NCBI GenBank assembly: GCA_023055505.1
Contig: JALIRH010000039.1
Location: forward strand, 2,418,001-2,482,000
Reading direction: 5' to 3'
Source of the DNA: Callipepla californica brunnescens
Lineage: Eukaryota > Chordata > Aves > Galliformes > Odontophoridae
DNA: 64,000 bases
Part shown: positions 1 through 12,900 of the stretch, piece after piece
How positions within the stretch are numbered: the first letter of the stretch is position 1
How the letters are laid out: the number at the start of each line of letters is the position of its first letter
Made by a program: the position numbers and the translations under genes
The notes under the pieces: model-generated
Told to the model about the DNA's origin: nothing
The model's database searches: none
What the model saw: only the letters and a program-made list of their open reading frames with translations

Positions 1-754
1 TGCTGCAATCAATATGGCAAGCAGAAATCAGCAGGAGAAGGCATATTCTGCTCTCAGTGAGAGCCAGTGGGAGGGAAGGAGATCAGGCCAGCCAGCTGCA
101 ACCTCAGCCCAGCAGGCAAACCGAAATCCAGCCCACAAAGCTGCCGCCAGACACCTCAGTTTTGCTTCTTCCACCATGTTCCCTGCCTGTGGCAAGCAGC
201 ACGCAAAAGTCTTCCCTCTCAGCCCAGCCCATTGCAGTAGGGAAGGTAAGCACGAAAACCCAGCCACGGGAGAATTTCCACTGAAAGCAGATTGTGTAGT
301 GTTGGAAAGAAAGAGGAGAGGGGTCCTCCTGATGCTTGAAGCCCCAGGAATGGAAACCCAAAGTGGCAGGTCTGGGATGTGCTGAGCACCTCACAACTGG
401 TTTGGGTCTCCAGGGCTGGCCACTTCTGTTATTCCTGAATATCTCTGTCCAGAGATCTTCTAGACCTACTTTTCTCTAGATATAACAGTCAAAGAGATGC
501 AGGAGTACCTTGGGGTGAAGGCACCATTCAGACTGTGCCACCAGCCTCACCATCAGCATACATGTGTCAGTCATCTGCCTTGAAGAACTGTAATTGGTGA
601 CTTTCTTCCCTTTCTTTGTTTTGTCAGCCTGAAAGAGCCCTCTCAGAACCACAAAGCTGTGCTACACCATCTCCCTTTATGCCTCCATTCACCCTTCTGC
701 AGTTTTAGTCATGAGCTTTTGAGGCCAAAGCATTTGAATCTCCTTACCCCCTGG
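1..754. other. Non-coding block, nothing recognised
   Basis: Moderate-GC sequence in which several overlapping frames are open on both strands between 14 and 394. None has a recognisable domain or splice-bounded exon. No transposon seen. Confidence 0.6.
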
Positions 755-870
755 GTATCATTGGAGTTGGAAAGGACCTCTGAATGTCATCTAGTCCATG
801 CCTTCTGCAATGAACAGGGGCACCAACTGTTCCATCAGGTGCTCGGAGACCATTCAGCCTGACGTCCTGA
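755..870 (-). mobile_element. CR1 retrotransposon 3' fragment
   Basis: Reads in reverse-complement orientation as the avian CR1 3' end: a ttggagttggaaaggacctc block, then a tcatctagtcca block, then gcaatgaacaggggcaccaact and a reduced 'gctcggagaccattcagcctga'. The terminal ATTCTATG repeats are eroded. Homology fades after about 870. Confidence 0.85.
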
Positions 871-2781
871 TTGCTGATGATCTTTAAAACTCTGAATGGA
901 GGTCTACACGGTGGTCTCCAGAAACCACTTTCTCTCCAATTTGCCAGTTAGAAAATGTTCCATTTCAAGTGGGAATGTTCATGAAGAGCTGGGCGTTGGA
1001 TGGTATCATCAGCTCAGAAGCTCCACAATTGTTTTCAGGCTTTCCTGATTTTTTTCCAACAATTTGGGACATACATTCTGCATGGGTGTGAAAATCAGCT
1101 GCATTCTGTAAAAGGTTAAATTACACCGGTTTCAGTGTTCAGCCTTGCCATCTCTGAAAGAAGGCAGTGAGTAAAACCCAACATCATTATGATGTTTGCC
1201 ATTCTAAGATAAATCTGTTTACCTGTAAAACGGACACATTAAAAAGCAATCAGCCAATAGGAATAATTAGTTACAATGTAGGCACGTGATTTGCTTAGCC
1301 TCTGGAACAGGGCAGTTTCTTGCTTAGCTTGAACTCATTGCTGATGGATGCTCAGTGAAAGGCCTTGGAGAGACTGCTCAGCTAAACTCTGGGGAGAAAG
1401 AAAATGATTTCTTCAGAGAGACATTGTTCAAGTCAACTCTGCAAGAAATTCATCACCAACAGCACTGGCACCGCACATGAGCAGCGGCGTATGGAAGCTG
1501 AGCTGCAGAAAGTAACAAAGTGAAGGAGGGGAATGCCACATACCATGAGCATGGGGGAGTGCATCATTACCCAAAGGGAGAGTGTTCTTTTTTAGAAAGC
1601 TTTTGTTCGGTTAAAGGCAATGCTCATGGGGGAGATCTATTTGTGAACAGAAAGCCTTTGTTTCCTGTGAACAATGAGAACTAAAACAACTCAGATTGCT
1701 AATGGATAACCTTTTTATCAAACTATTTAAAGTTTATTATTATTTGAGCTTGCTATCTGACAGGCAGAACTGGCCTCTGGTACCTAAGAGCTCAAGAACC
1801 AAAGAGTTATTCTTGGAAGAAAATGTGCAGCTTATGTATGTTTAGCTCCAAGTGTTCAGAAGGATCTGCTAAAAGCAAGAGTAGTGGATGCTGTGAATGC
1901 TGCTGCCTCCATCATACATGTCTGAGCACGATGCTGTTCAGTATAAACCTTTAAAAGTAGATGGTGGCATTGGGGCAGGAAGGCCAGTGCTTGCTCTGAG
2001 TCCTTCTGAGGAAGTCCTCCTGAAGGTGACCAGGAATTGGGGTCTCCTTTGCACCGAAGACATTTTCTGAGACCTTTTATCTGGAAAATGTCCAGAAGTC
2101 TGCAAGGTCTCATGGACACACAAGGAAGCACTCAGCTTCTTCTTGAATAGGAAAAAAAAAACCCACACTGTTTACACAGCTCTTCTGCTTAGCACATCTG
2201 GAGCAAAAGAGGAGTCTGAATTCAGCTACACAGAGGGTTTGATCTCATTCTTTTGGGAGGAGGAGGATAACAGTAAAAGCACTCCACAGTTATTGCTGAT
2301 GATAACAGGATCAGCAGAATTTTTCCGATCTTCCTCCTGCTGGCAAACGGTAGAAGGCAAAAGTCTTGTGGAGACAGAAGGAATAAAACCAAAATTTCTT
2401 GCAGAAGACTGGAAAACTTTCCCAAAGCATTTTTCTTTAAACTTAACCACATGATTTACAAGCTTATTATTAGCTTCCCCCCCACCCCCCTCCTTTACAT
2501 AAAAAGAGAAATTTAAAAAGTGTAGATTAGCACATTTTTGGATATTGTCCAAGCTCTCCGTTCCCCTGCAGAAAGGGTTATTTTGACAAATCAAAGATCC
2601 CTTTCTGGGTGGCCTGGGGAGACGCAAATCTGTGCTCTTTGCAGCAGAAATGACAGCTCCTCGAGGAGCACTTCCTTGCCTCTCTCAGACACTTGCAGAG
2701 AGACAAATGCAGTGCAGCTTCTCATAGAGCTTCAATAAAACACTGCTCCTTAGTACTTCTCCCAATTAAGGGCTCCGTCCC
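871..2781. other. Non-coding block
   Basis: Unique-looking DNA. At 1195-1300 there is an AT-rich stretch with gtttacctgtaaaac, ccaatagg and cacgtg, possibly a very old SINE tail. A short C-rich tract lies at 2477-2493. No coding sequence supported. Confidence 0.6.
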
Positions 2782-2916
2782 TGCAGACATCCAAAGTCAG
2801 GCTGGATGGGGCTCTGAGCACCTGATGAAGCTGTGTTTCCCTGTTCATTTCAGGGGAGTTGGACCAGACAGCCTTTAAGGGTCCCTTCCAACTCAAATAA
2901 TTCTTTGATTCTATAA
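2782..2916 (+). mobile_element. CR1 retrotransposon 3' fragment
   Basis: Forward-oriented CR1 3' end. The core reads aggctggatggggctctgag, followed by ttggaccagacagcc, gggtcccttccaactcaaa and a terminal attctttgattctat. The 'cctgatgaagctgtg' part corresponds to the usual 'cctgatctagtggg' segment of CR1 and is diverged. Confidence 0.85.
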
Positions 2917-3589
2917 ACATGGGCTGGAAACTGCCTTGGGTACCACCCAGAAGCTACAATAGCTTTTTCAGTGAAGGGAGATCTTGGGAAGCAGTGTGAA
3001 ACCATCCTCAGTGGAGACCAACAATAAAACAATTTGTTTGGTGGCAATTCATTCTTCATTTTGTATTAATCTGCTGATATCACACACTCCTAGTGTTTCT
3101 GGATTGCTTGATTACTCTTTTTAAAGGTGAGCAACACCTGGGGCAAGCAGGACCAGCACATTTGCAGAAAATGCTGGTGAGAGGAAAGGATCACTGCAGA
3201 GAGCACCCATTGGCATATGCCATGCTTCTTCTGGTAACAAAGTGTCCTCTTTTGCAAAAATATCTCCATGTGTACATTAACTCACGGTGTTGGCCAAGAG
3301 CAGTACAACTGGAAGTGCCCTGGTGTCACCCACACCTATTGCACCAAGGTGGACCTCCTAATGCCATCCAAGGGGAATCCGGGATTTCTCACCAGGCTTT
3401 GGCCAAAGGACCACTAGTGATCACCAACAATGACTCCTCATGGCCTCAAAGCATATGGTCACATCAAGGGGCTAAAATGTGTATTGGAAAGCTGAATAGG
3501 TCAGTGGCAAAGGCATGCAGAGTGGCTTAAAGAGGCAGCATAAGAAGAAAGCAAACCACACTGAAAGAAACAATTGTCCTGGAATGGAA

Positions 3590-3612
3590 ATATATATATA
3601 TATATATATATT
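3590..3612. repeat. (TA)n dinucleotide run
   Basis: A perfect alternating ta run of about 11 units between ggaatggaaa and ttcacttaaa. Confidence 0.97.
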
Positions 3613-3665
3613 CACTTAAAGGCAATCTTCGTAAACAGGTTGAACAAGACTATGAGGCTGGAGGA

Positions 3666-3738
3666 ACAGATGGGAAAATGGAACAAACAGATGGAAAAAT
3701 TCTATTTCCGAAAAAAAAAAAAATTCTATTTGTAAAGC
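3666..3738 (+). repeat. Nested short duplications
   Basis: 'acagatgggaaaatggaacaa' is followed by 'acagatggaaaaattctattt', and then 'aaaaattctatttg' is repeated after a 13-A run. Two successive local duplications appear to have occurred within 70 bp. Confidence 0.7.
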
Positions 3739-5094
3739 TATATCTACTTTCAATGAATGCTTCAGTGCTAGAGAGCTGAGGCATCAGAAGACTCGTAACA
3801 AGGCCAAAAATTCATATATCTGAGATCAATAGAATGGCAGGTGTCTTAGATAGGTGCTTAAGGTATTTCTCAAACAGCCACCTTCATTATTTTTCCATTC
3901 TTAGTACCTCCGTCCACATGGATCGTTTGCTGTACTTACAGGGTATTACTCACTTCAAGATTAAAAAAACCAAAAACTTACAGCATTTCATTAACTATTG
4001 CTGGGTAGAGAAGGAGGAAGATCACGCTGCTTTCTGCCACCTCATTGGAGGAGAGGAGCGGATCTGAGCTCACCAACACCAGCAGAAAAGTCCTGCTGAT
4101 GAGGTCAGGAGTGAATCCTACAGTGTGAGTCCACCAACTTATCAGGGAATGACTGAGCTACTGATGTCTGTCTTTGGGCAGTTGTCCTTGAAATTATAAT
4201 GGGAAACACCATGAGAAAAAAAGGGAGGAGATGTCTGGGAAATGGGCAGCTTGAGCTGGGAAAGCAGTGTTAGTAGGGGTGGGGGGGTTGATCCTTCCGT
4301 TTGCAGCTTTGCAGCTGCAAGAGAGGAGAGAAGTGCTCCACTCCTCACTTCAGGTCGTTTAAGTTGGCGCTGGGCTTTTAAGGACTCTGTCCCATATCTG
4401 GGTCTTAGCAGCTTTACCCACATGTTTTGCTTCTGGCATCTCTGGGACTCATGAAAGCATCTTTAGTGCTGAAGTAAGTTCCCCTTTGAGGAGGGGCTGT
4501 CAAAGATGGACGTTAATGTCATTAGCAGGTTACAAGGGGGAAACGAGAGAATTTGCTGCAGATCCTCATTTCCATAATCTTGCCTTGCCATCCTCATTGT
4601 CAGCTCTTAACCTCAAATCCTTCACCTCCAAATCTGTGGCATCACTGACCTCAGGGATTTGCTTTCAAACTGATTTCTAGTTTTAGGGAATCTAAACGAG
4701 GCTCCCTGTGACAGAAGACAAACTTGGTCTTTGCACCCAAATGTGAAAGACGGGCCCAGAGTGCAAGTGAAATCTTGCAATCATTTTTTCAAGCCATCTG
4801 CCCATCTGCAGTCCCATAACAATATCCGTTCAGTGCTGGCTTCCCTCTCTCTCTCACAGGAATAAAGAAATTACCATAAACAAAGCAGATCAAGGGTCTG
4901 TTTAAGCCAAATGCAGCCCAGACACATTGCTTCAGAAGGGAAAAAAAAAGAGCTGCAGGGGAAGTTTCTTCCTACCTGCCAGTGACTCCAGTGATGCCAG
5001 ACACTGTGATTTGGACTGGGTGTGTGCATGGGCACTTGGGTTCCAGGGTATTTCTCTGGCAAGGGAAAGTGAGAGCCACAAAAGCCATTTGGCC

Positions 5095-5297
5095 AAGAAA
5101 AAATAGAAGAGCAAGAAAAAAGGGGAAAAAAAAAAGAAGGAAAAAAAAAGAGAAAGAAAAAGAGAAAGGAAAAAATAAGAAAAAGGAAAAGAACAAGAAA
5201 AAGAAAAAAGGAAGAGAAAAAAAAGAAGTGAGAATAAGACAATAGGAAAAAAAAAGAAAAGAAGAAAGAAAGAAAAAAGAAAACGAAAAGACAGAAT
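5095..5297. repeat. Long polypurine (A/G) tract
   Basis: About 200 bp almost free of pyrimidines on the plus strand: A-rich blocks broken by single or paired G (aaaaaaaga, gaaaaagaga, aaggaaaa). This produces Lys/Glu/Arg-rich open frames on the plus strand and Phe/Ser/Leu-rich frames on the minus strand, all of them artefacts. Such mirror-like tracts can form triplex DNA. Confidence 0.95.
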
Positions 5298-7730
5298 AAA
5301 AGCAGCTGAGTGGCTTCCTAGCTATGCAGAGGAGGGAGAAAGAGGAACAGTACAAGAAAACAGGATAATTAGGTTGGACACAAACAGCCTTTTGATCTCA
5401 GAACACTGTGCATTGCACATGGCAGTCAAACCAGTGCCTGAATCATTCTATTTATTTCGGCGTGTAAATCCATTGTGAAAAGATGCATCATTTCCAAGAG
5501 TGTGCTCTGAGTTAGAGAGTCTGCAGCAAACTGGCAGGGCAGCTTGGCATGAGGATTTCCTGGAGGTGAGGATGAACAATAAGAGCTGGACCAGACCCTG
5601 AATATTGGTGAGGCAAGGAGGCTCAATAATTCAGTGCCTAGGTTGGAAAACACTGCCAGAAGTCACAAAGCTAAATGCTTGAGCACCCCTTCAATTGGCC
5701 AGATAGCAGGTTTTCAGGGAGAAAGAGAGAAAAGAGGCACGTCTGTGCAGGGAGCAGCTTGTGCAGTGGTGGCTGATGGGGCCGTGCGTGAAGCTCTCCA
5801 GGTGCCAAGAGGGGGGACAGAGATCTGCGGGAGCCTCAGCCTCATTATTTTTATGTTCAGCTGCCTAATTACTACGTGTCAGCTGTCTGTTGGAAGGAAC
5901 GATGTACCGTGGCCTCTCGTTTGGGAATTTGTAGTGATTAATGGGCCTGGAGGGAATGACTAACGAGGAAATGTTAGAATTAGTAAATATGCATCACCGT
6001 GAGATGGGTAAATGGGGGAACGTGACAAATGAGCTCGAGAACGTGAACGATGCAAGTGCAAAGGGCCAGCCCCCAGGAGGCCCTGGGGACTCACCCAGAG
6101 GAAGAGGAGGGAGGGAACAGCAGAGGTGTGATCCCCATGGACATCATGGATCAGTAACAGAGCCAGAAATGTCCTCCAAACCTTTCAGCCAGTGCCAGGC
6201 AGAGCTGGGGGAACAAATTCACTCCAAGACCACAACAGGACTGCAGCCCTGCTTCCCTGTTGCCTCCTATGGAGCACAGCACCAGCAGTGATCCTGTGTT
6301 GGCCTCAGCTCCATCCTGCATCAGGACCTCATATGTATTTAGGTACTGCCAGACCTAAATGACTGTGACAGTTTCATTCATCCATTTCACGTGCAGAAAT
6401 TGCTTTCTGTTTGGCCGTTTCAAACAATCTCAAACAATCCTCCTAATTAACAGCTTTGCTGTGCACTGGTTCAACACCTGTGCTAAGGAACACCTGCAGG
6501 TTTGGACTTAACAGGCAAGAACAATGGGGAACAGTGTCACAGAAGGGACTGGATTTGAGGCTACTCTCTGCTATATTGTAGGAGATACAGATAATTCTTA
6601 AGAGTTACAGCTGACAGGTGTTTCTGAATGGCTGGGAGTGAGAAACCTGAAAACTTGGACTCTGTGAAATTCTACCAGTTTCAGTGAAACTCATTACAGC
6701 CTGTAAAATCATCCAAAGGTACAGGAGAAAAGGGAGAAAAACAGCTCTCTTCTGTTGTTCTTGGTTTAAAATCTCACTGAGATCATCTGGCAGTCACTGG
6801 TCTGCTGCATCTGTCCATCGCCAGCATCAGCTGTGAGACATCCCCCAAGCAGCCTGCTGAGATCCTTTGTGTCAGTGTTGCTGCCTTCAGAAGAATAAAC
6901 TAAAACCCCAGATTCAAATATTCTTCAGCATAGGGTCAGAAAGACTGGAATCACACCTGCCATAGAACATCCTTGTTCGATCGGGTCCCCCACTCCACGC
7001 TGCTTTCCCATTTTATTTCAATCACAGCAACATTATTCAAATCTCACCCAATTGAAAGATGCAGCTGTTTCTATTTTTGGTGCACCCCAGTTAGAGAATA
7101 GGAAACAAGCAACAATCCTGCCCTGTGTTTGGTGATCAGCAACATTGTGTCTGCAAGATGGTTTTCATTCATTGGAAACTGATGTCAGGGGGAGCAATAG
7201 TTGAGGTGCCCCTGTCCTTTAAGCACCACAGAACAGCTGTGATGTATGTTTGCTCTATGACAGATGTTTCAGAAAGCTGGGGCAAATTTTCAGGGGGCTC
7301 AGAGCTGGATCACAGATAAGCCTGGAGTTATGGAATGGATAATTTTCCTTTTCCAGTATGCCTGAAGGCAAAAAGAAAAAGAAAAGGAGCAGAAACAAAC
7401 CAGCTGATATATCTGATGAAATATTAAATAATCTGAATAACTCCTGGCTTGGTTTGAGTGTGAGGTCTAAATCCCATAATGAAATGAGATGAGGAAGGAG
7501 TGACATAAATTCTTTATAGTGCATTATCATTCTGTCAGTGTACTAGCACACCTCTGTTGGCTATACGTTCATCTGGAGGATGACAAAGCCAGGTGAAAGA
7601 TCAAGATGGTTTTAAAGAGCACCAAATGCACAAACACAGGGAACAGTCAACAAGTGATCCATCTCACTGCGTGGAATCTTATCTCTGAAGCACCAGTATC
7701 ACCATGGATTTGTAGAAACATAGAAGAGAC
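5298..7730. other. Non-coding block
   Basis: Unique sequence with AT-rich patches around 5830-6010. No recognisable exon. The open frames at 5634-6291 overlap and are compositionally unremarkable. Confidence 0.6.
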
Positions 7731-7885
7731 CACAGAATCATGGAAAAGACCTCAAAGACCACCAAGTCCAACTGCAACATGTCCTCACTGTCCACATCCC
7801 CCAGTGCCACAACCCAAGGCTCTTGACTACCTCCAGGGACAGTGACTCCACCAGCTCCTTGGACAGCCCATTCCAGTGCCTGATC
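7731..7885 (-). mobile_element. CR1 retrotransposon 3' fragment
   Basis: Reverse-oriented CR1. It begins with cacagaatcatggaaaagac (degenerate ATTCTATG end) and continues with agaccaccaagtccaactgc, cctccagggacagtgactcc and a cagcccattccagtgcctga block. All of these are in the normal CR1 order. Fairly old copy. Confidence 0.85.
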
Positions 7886-8306
7886 ACGATGCACATCCCA
7901 TCACGCTTCAATAGAGGAAAGCTTTGCAGTTTGTGTTACACACAGGAGAGCGTGGCATCTGGAGCTGAAGTTACATGTCCATGTCATGCAGTCCAACCAG
8001 CAAGGAGCCAGGAAGACAACTGTATCTCTTGACTGATCTCTTCACCCACAGGCACCAGCTGACACTTGACAGAAACAATGAAAAATAAAACACTTAGTTA
8101 ATACAATACATATGCCCTAATTACATTAGAGCCCTACTAAAACATTTCGATTTTACCATAACAGCTTTATTTCGAGGCTGTTCAAACAGAGGAAAAGGAC
8201 TTCTGTTTTTTTTTTTTTCACTGCAAAATTTGATGTTTTTGAATGTGCTTTTTTTTTTCTTCTGTTGGAAATTGACAGGATGGAAAATCCACAGCTATCT
8301 CTACTT

Positions 8307-8408
8307 ATAACACATCATGGTTAGGTGTGTGCGCATAGCACTTAACACAGCATAAAACATAACATAGCACATAACACATCCAGGTGGGTGTGCATATGGC
8401 ATGGGCGC
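8307..8408 (+). repeat. Imperfect tandem duplication, about 64-bp period
   Basis: 'ataacacatcatggttaggtgtgtgcgcatagca' at 8307-8340 recurs as 'ataacacatccaggtgggtgtgcatatggca' at 8371-8401. Between them lie short aacata/aacaca repeats. Confidence 0.7.
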
Positions 8409-9944
8409 AAAAAGTAAGTTTCAGAGACAAAGTTTGAGGACACAGAAACTATTGGAAAGGAGGGTTAAATAAGATTCAGATCAGACAGTAGAAAGAAAGT
8501 TGTGTTTTCTTGCTGTCGGGGAAAGTTGAGATACAAAAAGCCAGTTTGCAGGTGACACTGAAAACATCTGGAGTTCCTTCATTTGTTATCAGGCACACAG
8601 AGACCTGGTGCAAGAAATTATGTCACTTCTTCAGCATTTTCTGGGAGCATGAAAATTGCAATAACAACAGCACCAACAGTTCCCCATATGCTGCGCTGTT
8701 TACTCTTGAGGCAAATTGTTGACTGATTTTCAGTCTGATGTGTGTAAGTTGAGGCACTCTTCCACCCTTGTATTCAGTAAGATCTTCTAATATTCCAAGT
8801 TACTCGCGTTTTTCGGAAGGGATCTGTTTCTAAATGCCAATATTTGCTGCTGGAACACCTGCTCCTGACTTGGCTTTGCAGCAGGCTGGCTGCAGGTTGA
8901 CCTTTCAGCAGCAAGGTGCCTTGGTCAGGGGCAGAAAAAAGTGATCACCTCTGTTCCAGAATGGACCTAAATACTACCTGAGTCCAAGGAAGGAAATATA
9001 TATTTTTTTTCATCTATAAAGATAATATTATTTACCAAATGCTCCAGCAGTATCATAGTTAATGCAGACATTTCTGATGGGGGACTGCCTGGAGCGGGTC
9101 AGTTTTTCGCATGGGCACTGCTGCCTCTATGTACTTCCTCACACCACACCTGGGTGCAATCTCCAGCAGCCCAGCTGCTGTTTCCAGTGCAATCGAAGCC
9201 GATGCAGCAGTTGACTTCTAAGATCTCTGATAGGGAGATCTCAGCTGTGGTTACCAGCTGGGCCCTGCAAGTGTCATTTTCCAAAAAAACCATCTGCCGC
9301 ACTGAGGCTCCAGTAGCCAAGAATCTGCTACTTACTACCACAGAACTGCTCCAGATTTTCACAGGGGTAACCACTAGAATTTACATTTTGGGAGGGACAG
9401 AGAAGGTGGATTTTAGAAACTGTTACTTTCAGTGTTGAAAGGAAACGTTCGTTTTCCTGCACTGATCCAACCTTTTTCTCTCCTGCTCTCTTGTTGTGCT
9501 GTTTCATTTTCAGATAGATGCCCTTAGCTTCCCCAGAACTATTGGCCATCTCATAGCTTTTCTCTTTTTCAGCATTTTGTTTTGTGTCTCTGACTGCTGT
9601 GTTTGCCTCCAGCCTGGCTTTCTTTTTCTCAGATTCAGGCTTAAAGGCAGAGACAAGCCAGCTGAGATTCACGTCTCCCTGGATGTTATATGTCTCTGGG
9701 GTTGATGTCTATACCAGAGCTACTGGTCTAGATTCCCTTTGGCAGCAACGAAGAGAAATAAGTGGCCAAAGCATGATTTATCTGACACACCTGAGATATT
9801 GGGAGTTGGTGAGATGTAATATCTATATTTCAAGCATTTTTTCCCCTCAATTAGAAAGCAACAGAGAAGTCAGCATCAGGAGATAAGAATCCTGTGACAC
9901 TGAAAGAGTCCTTTAACTGCTGCTGATCTGCCTTTCCTTTGGGA

Positions 9945-9986
9945 GGATGCTGTGCCTTCATGGGTGGATGCTGTGCCTTCATGGGT
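9945..9986 (+). repeat. Perfect 21-bp tandem duplication
   Basis: The unit ggatgctgtgccttcatggg plus t occurs twice back to back (9945-9965 and 9966-9986) with no differences, so it is recent. Confidence 0.95.
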
Positions 9987-12900
9987 GCCTTTCTACACCC
10001 ACTGGGTCAAATGATCTCCACGTACCCTCTCTGACAGGAGGCACCACCAAGGACGTGGAAGTTGGCAAGTTCTAGCTGATCTACTTATGGTTGTTTCCAG
10101 GGTGTTGGCTTGAGTTTTCTCCATACAAAACCTAAACAGCCACCAGCTATTTGGAGAACGTGGTCTTTTGTGCGTGGGGAGGTAAACTGCAGAATGAGGG
10201 TTTGTTTGTGGAAATGGAGATAGATCATGACGGATGAAGGGCATTTCTAGCTCAGGAGGCAGCTGGTTTCCCCGTGGCCAGATGGCCACAGGGTCCAGGC
10301 CAAACTTCTCTCCTTGACCGTGTTCCAGCATGATGATTACAACTGACTGAACTCAGAGTTTGGCCACTGTATGAATACTAAACACTCCAGAATGATTCCT
10401 AAAAATTATTGTATGACCCAGATTGACATTACTTGGGAAATTGGGAAAAACCTGAAGGGGAAATTGATAGTTTTAAAACAAAGGCAGCAATGAGAAGTGC
10501 TCTTCAAGAACAAAACACAAATTCAATAAAACTGGACCAGGATGGAAATACTGAAACACACCTGACACAGAAGGAACTTTTAAAATGTATCAAATCTGAG
10601 CTCAAGTCTGGATCCTGATTTTACAAACACACATTTTATAAACAAAAGCACTGGTAATAAGCTTCTTGAGAACTCATGGTTCTTCAGACTTGGCTCGGTC
10701 CTTGAAGTACTGATGTTTGAGCCACCTCTATTAATTACCCATAGACACAGCATATGATTATCCAGTATTATATCCCAAGCTACTGCCTTAAAACACAGCT
10801 CGAGTTCACCTTCTGTTAAACCTCTCCAAAACAGATGTGTGAAAACCTGTTAGCAGCAGTAATCTTTTTCAGGTTACTTTAGAAAGACAGCTGAGCCTGG
10901 TGGCATCCTAGGAACTTGTTGCCAAGTAAATTTATGGTCCCTGCTTTGAGGAAGGGCAGGGGGAAGGGGTTGGGGGGGACCAGATCTATTCAAAGAGGCA
11001 GAATGGAGTTCTGGTACATATCTGATCTGGTTGTCTGGCATTAATCTGCAGGCAGGTGTCTGTTAAAGCTCCCAAAATCTATGGGTATCCTAGAGACAGC
11101 TGAGAGCGAACGCACATGTGAGAAGGAAGTTAGCTCTGAAAATCAGTCCTGGTGCAGCCTGATCACCCAAAAACAGGGCAACAGAAATCACTCACTTGGG
11201 AAAAGAAAGACCTTAGACCTGTGAATAATATAAATTTTAAGAGCTAACTAGAAGGACAAATCATGTTAGCGTAAAAAACTATGGGAGAATGGGAAGAGAA
11301 ATAAAAATACAGGCCAATTTACTTGTCAGGTTGACAGAAGTATGGAAAACCTCTCAGGACCACGTCATCCCACCAACCAGTGCCAGCAGAACCACGTCGG
11401 TCCATGATGCTGCAGTGTCATGGTCAGGGCTCAGTCAGAGAGAGGCTTTTCCCCAGCACATCTGCACTTCGTTAGGAGTTTGTAGACTTCTAAATGAGCA
11501 CCAGACTCCAGTGTGAACACGCATTGTCTGAGCTCGGCTGATCACATCGCATAAAAAGGATTGCTAAAAAAAAAAAAAGCCATTCTTCAGTAAACATTGG
11601 AAAAGGAGTCTGAAGATTAATTCAAACAGCTGGGATGGCTGGAACAGGGGAAGCGAGCTGAGTATTTCCAAATATGGGCTACCTTTCTCCAGCATCAAAC
11701 CAGGAGAACCTTGAGGCATGAGAGCCAACCAAGCTGCAACTCCCTTGATAATGAGGCCTTAATTAAAAGCTAAATTGCACATGCATTACAAAAAAAAAAA
11801 AAAACAGCACAGGGCTCACTTCAGCCATAGAGGTCATGAAATCATGGCAGTCATATGACAAACATTAAATCCAAAGTGGTCCAGGGAACAACTGCTCTGC
11901 ACACACTCACTCAACACAAGCCACAAGAACACTTTGCAAAATGCCATAACGAGCTTAAAGCTTTTAGTACAAATAATTAAAGCCACAAATAGGAACACCA
12001 AAGGAAGAGAGAAAAGGAACCACCAAGGAATTTGTGCAGTGAAAATACCAAATTAATTGTAAGAGAGACCCAGTGCTCCACCAGCACCAGTGCCTTTCCA
12101 CACTTTGCTCTCCCCAACAAATCCTGATAACACGAACTGGAGAAAAAAGCCTTTCTCATTTCAAATCTGCACTCATATTGCCCTCACATATAATCACAGC
12201 ATGCCAACAAGTACTTGAGATCATTTTCTTTAATGCTATTAAACCATGTTCAACATCCCATCACCAGCTGCGTTGGAGGAAAGCAAAAAAAAACAACTCA
12301 GACACCAAACTATGCACAGGAGCTGCAGGGAGAGGAAAAATTAGCTGATTTATGTGTTTCCTGAATTCAGCCATGGGTTTTATTTCCAGGTGAAGAACAC
12401 CAACTTGCACCGACTGTCGGACAGTCCCAATGCCTCAATGCTTGCTGTCCCAAGCCCAGCAAAATAAGCATCAGATCTGGTGTGCGCTGTGGCACTGAGG
12501 ATGGATGCAGGTGATCCCACCTCGTCACTGGATCTCTGAAGTCAGTGTAGTGATTTATCTCTCGGAGCACAGCAGACCCTAGGGCTGAGCTGCTGTAATT
12601 TGGGGGCAACCCAGCTACCACCATGGACATGTGCTGGGGATCCTCTTCTCGGTTTCTGCACTGTTTTTGACTTTCAAGATCAGCAGCTTACTAGTACAGC
12701 AGTAAGGAAATCCATAGAAGTTATAAGCTTTACATGTGGTGAACCAGATGTGTTGACCCTGCTAGAGTTTGCTGCCATGCAATGAGACATGACATCTGTG
12801 TGCTGGTATCACCCACCCACCAATGGCATACAATGAAGGACACTGGATTGTTGATTTTGAATCCAGAGCACCCTTTAATAGACTTTCCTTGCCTTTGTGT

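Larger units (their letters stand above)
2917..5094. other. Non-coding block
   Basis: Contains the TA run and nested duplications listed separately. The plus-strand open frame at 3093-3530 (145 codons) has no family resemblance and no coding context. Ends at the polypurine tract. Confidence 0.6.

Noticed and set aside
3093..3530. 145-codon plus-strand frame
   Set aside because: No family resemblance. I briefly considered a retroelement gag or pol remnant, but no motif supports it.
4871..5355. Phe/Ser/Leu-rich and Lys/Glu-rich frames
   Set aside because: Direct translation of the polypurine tract.
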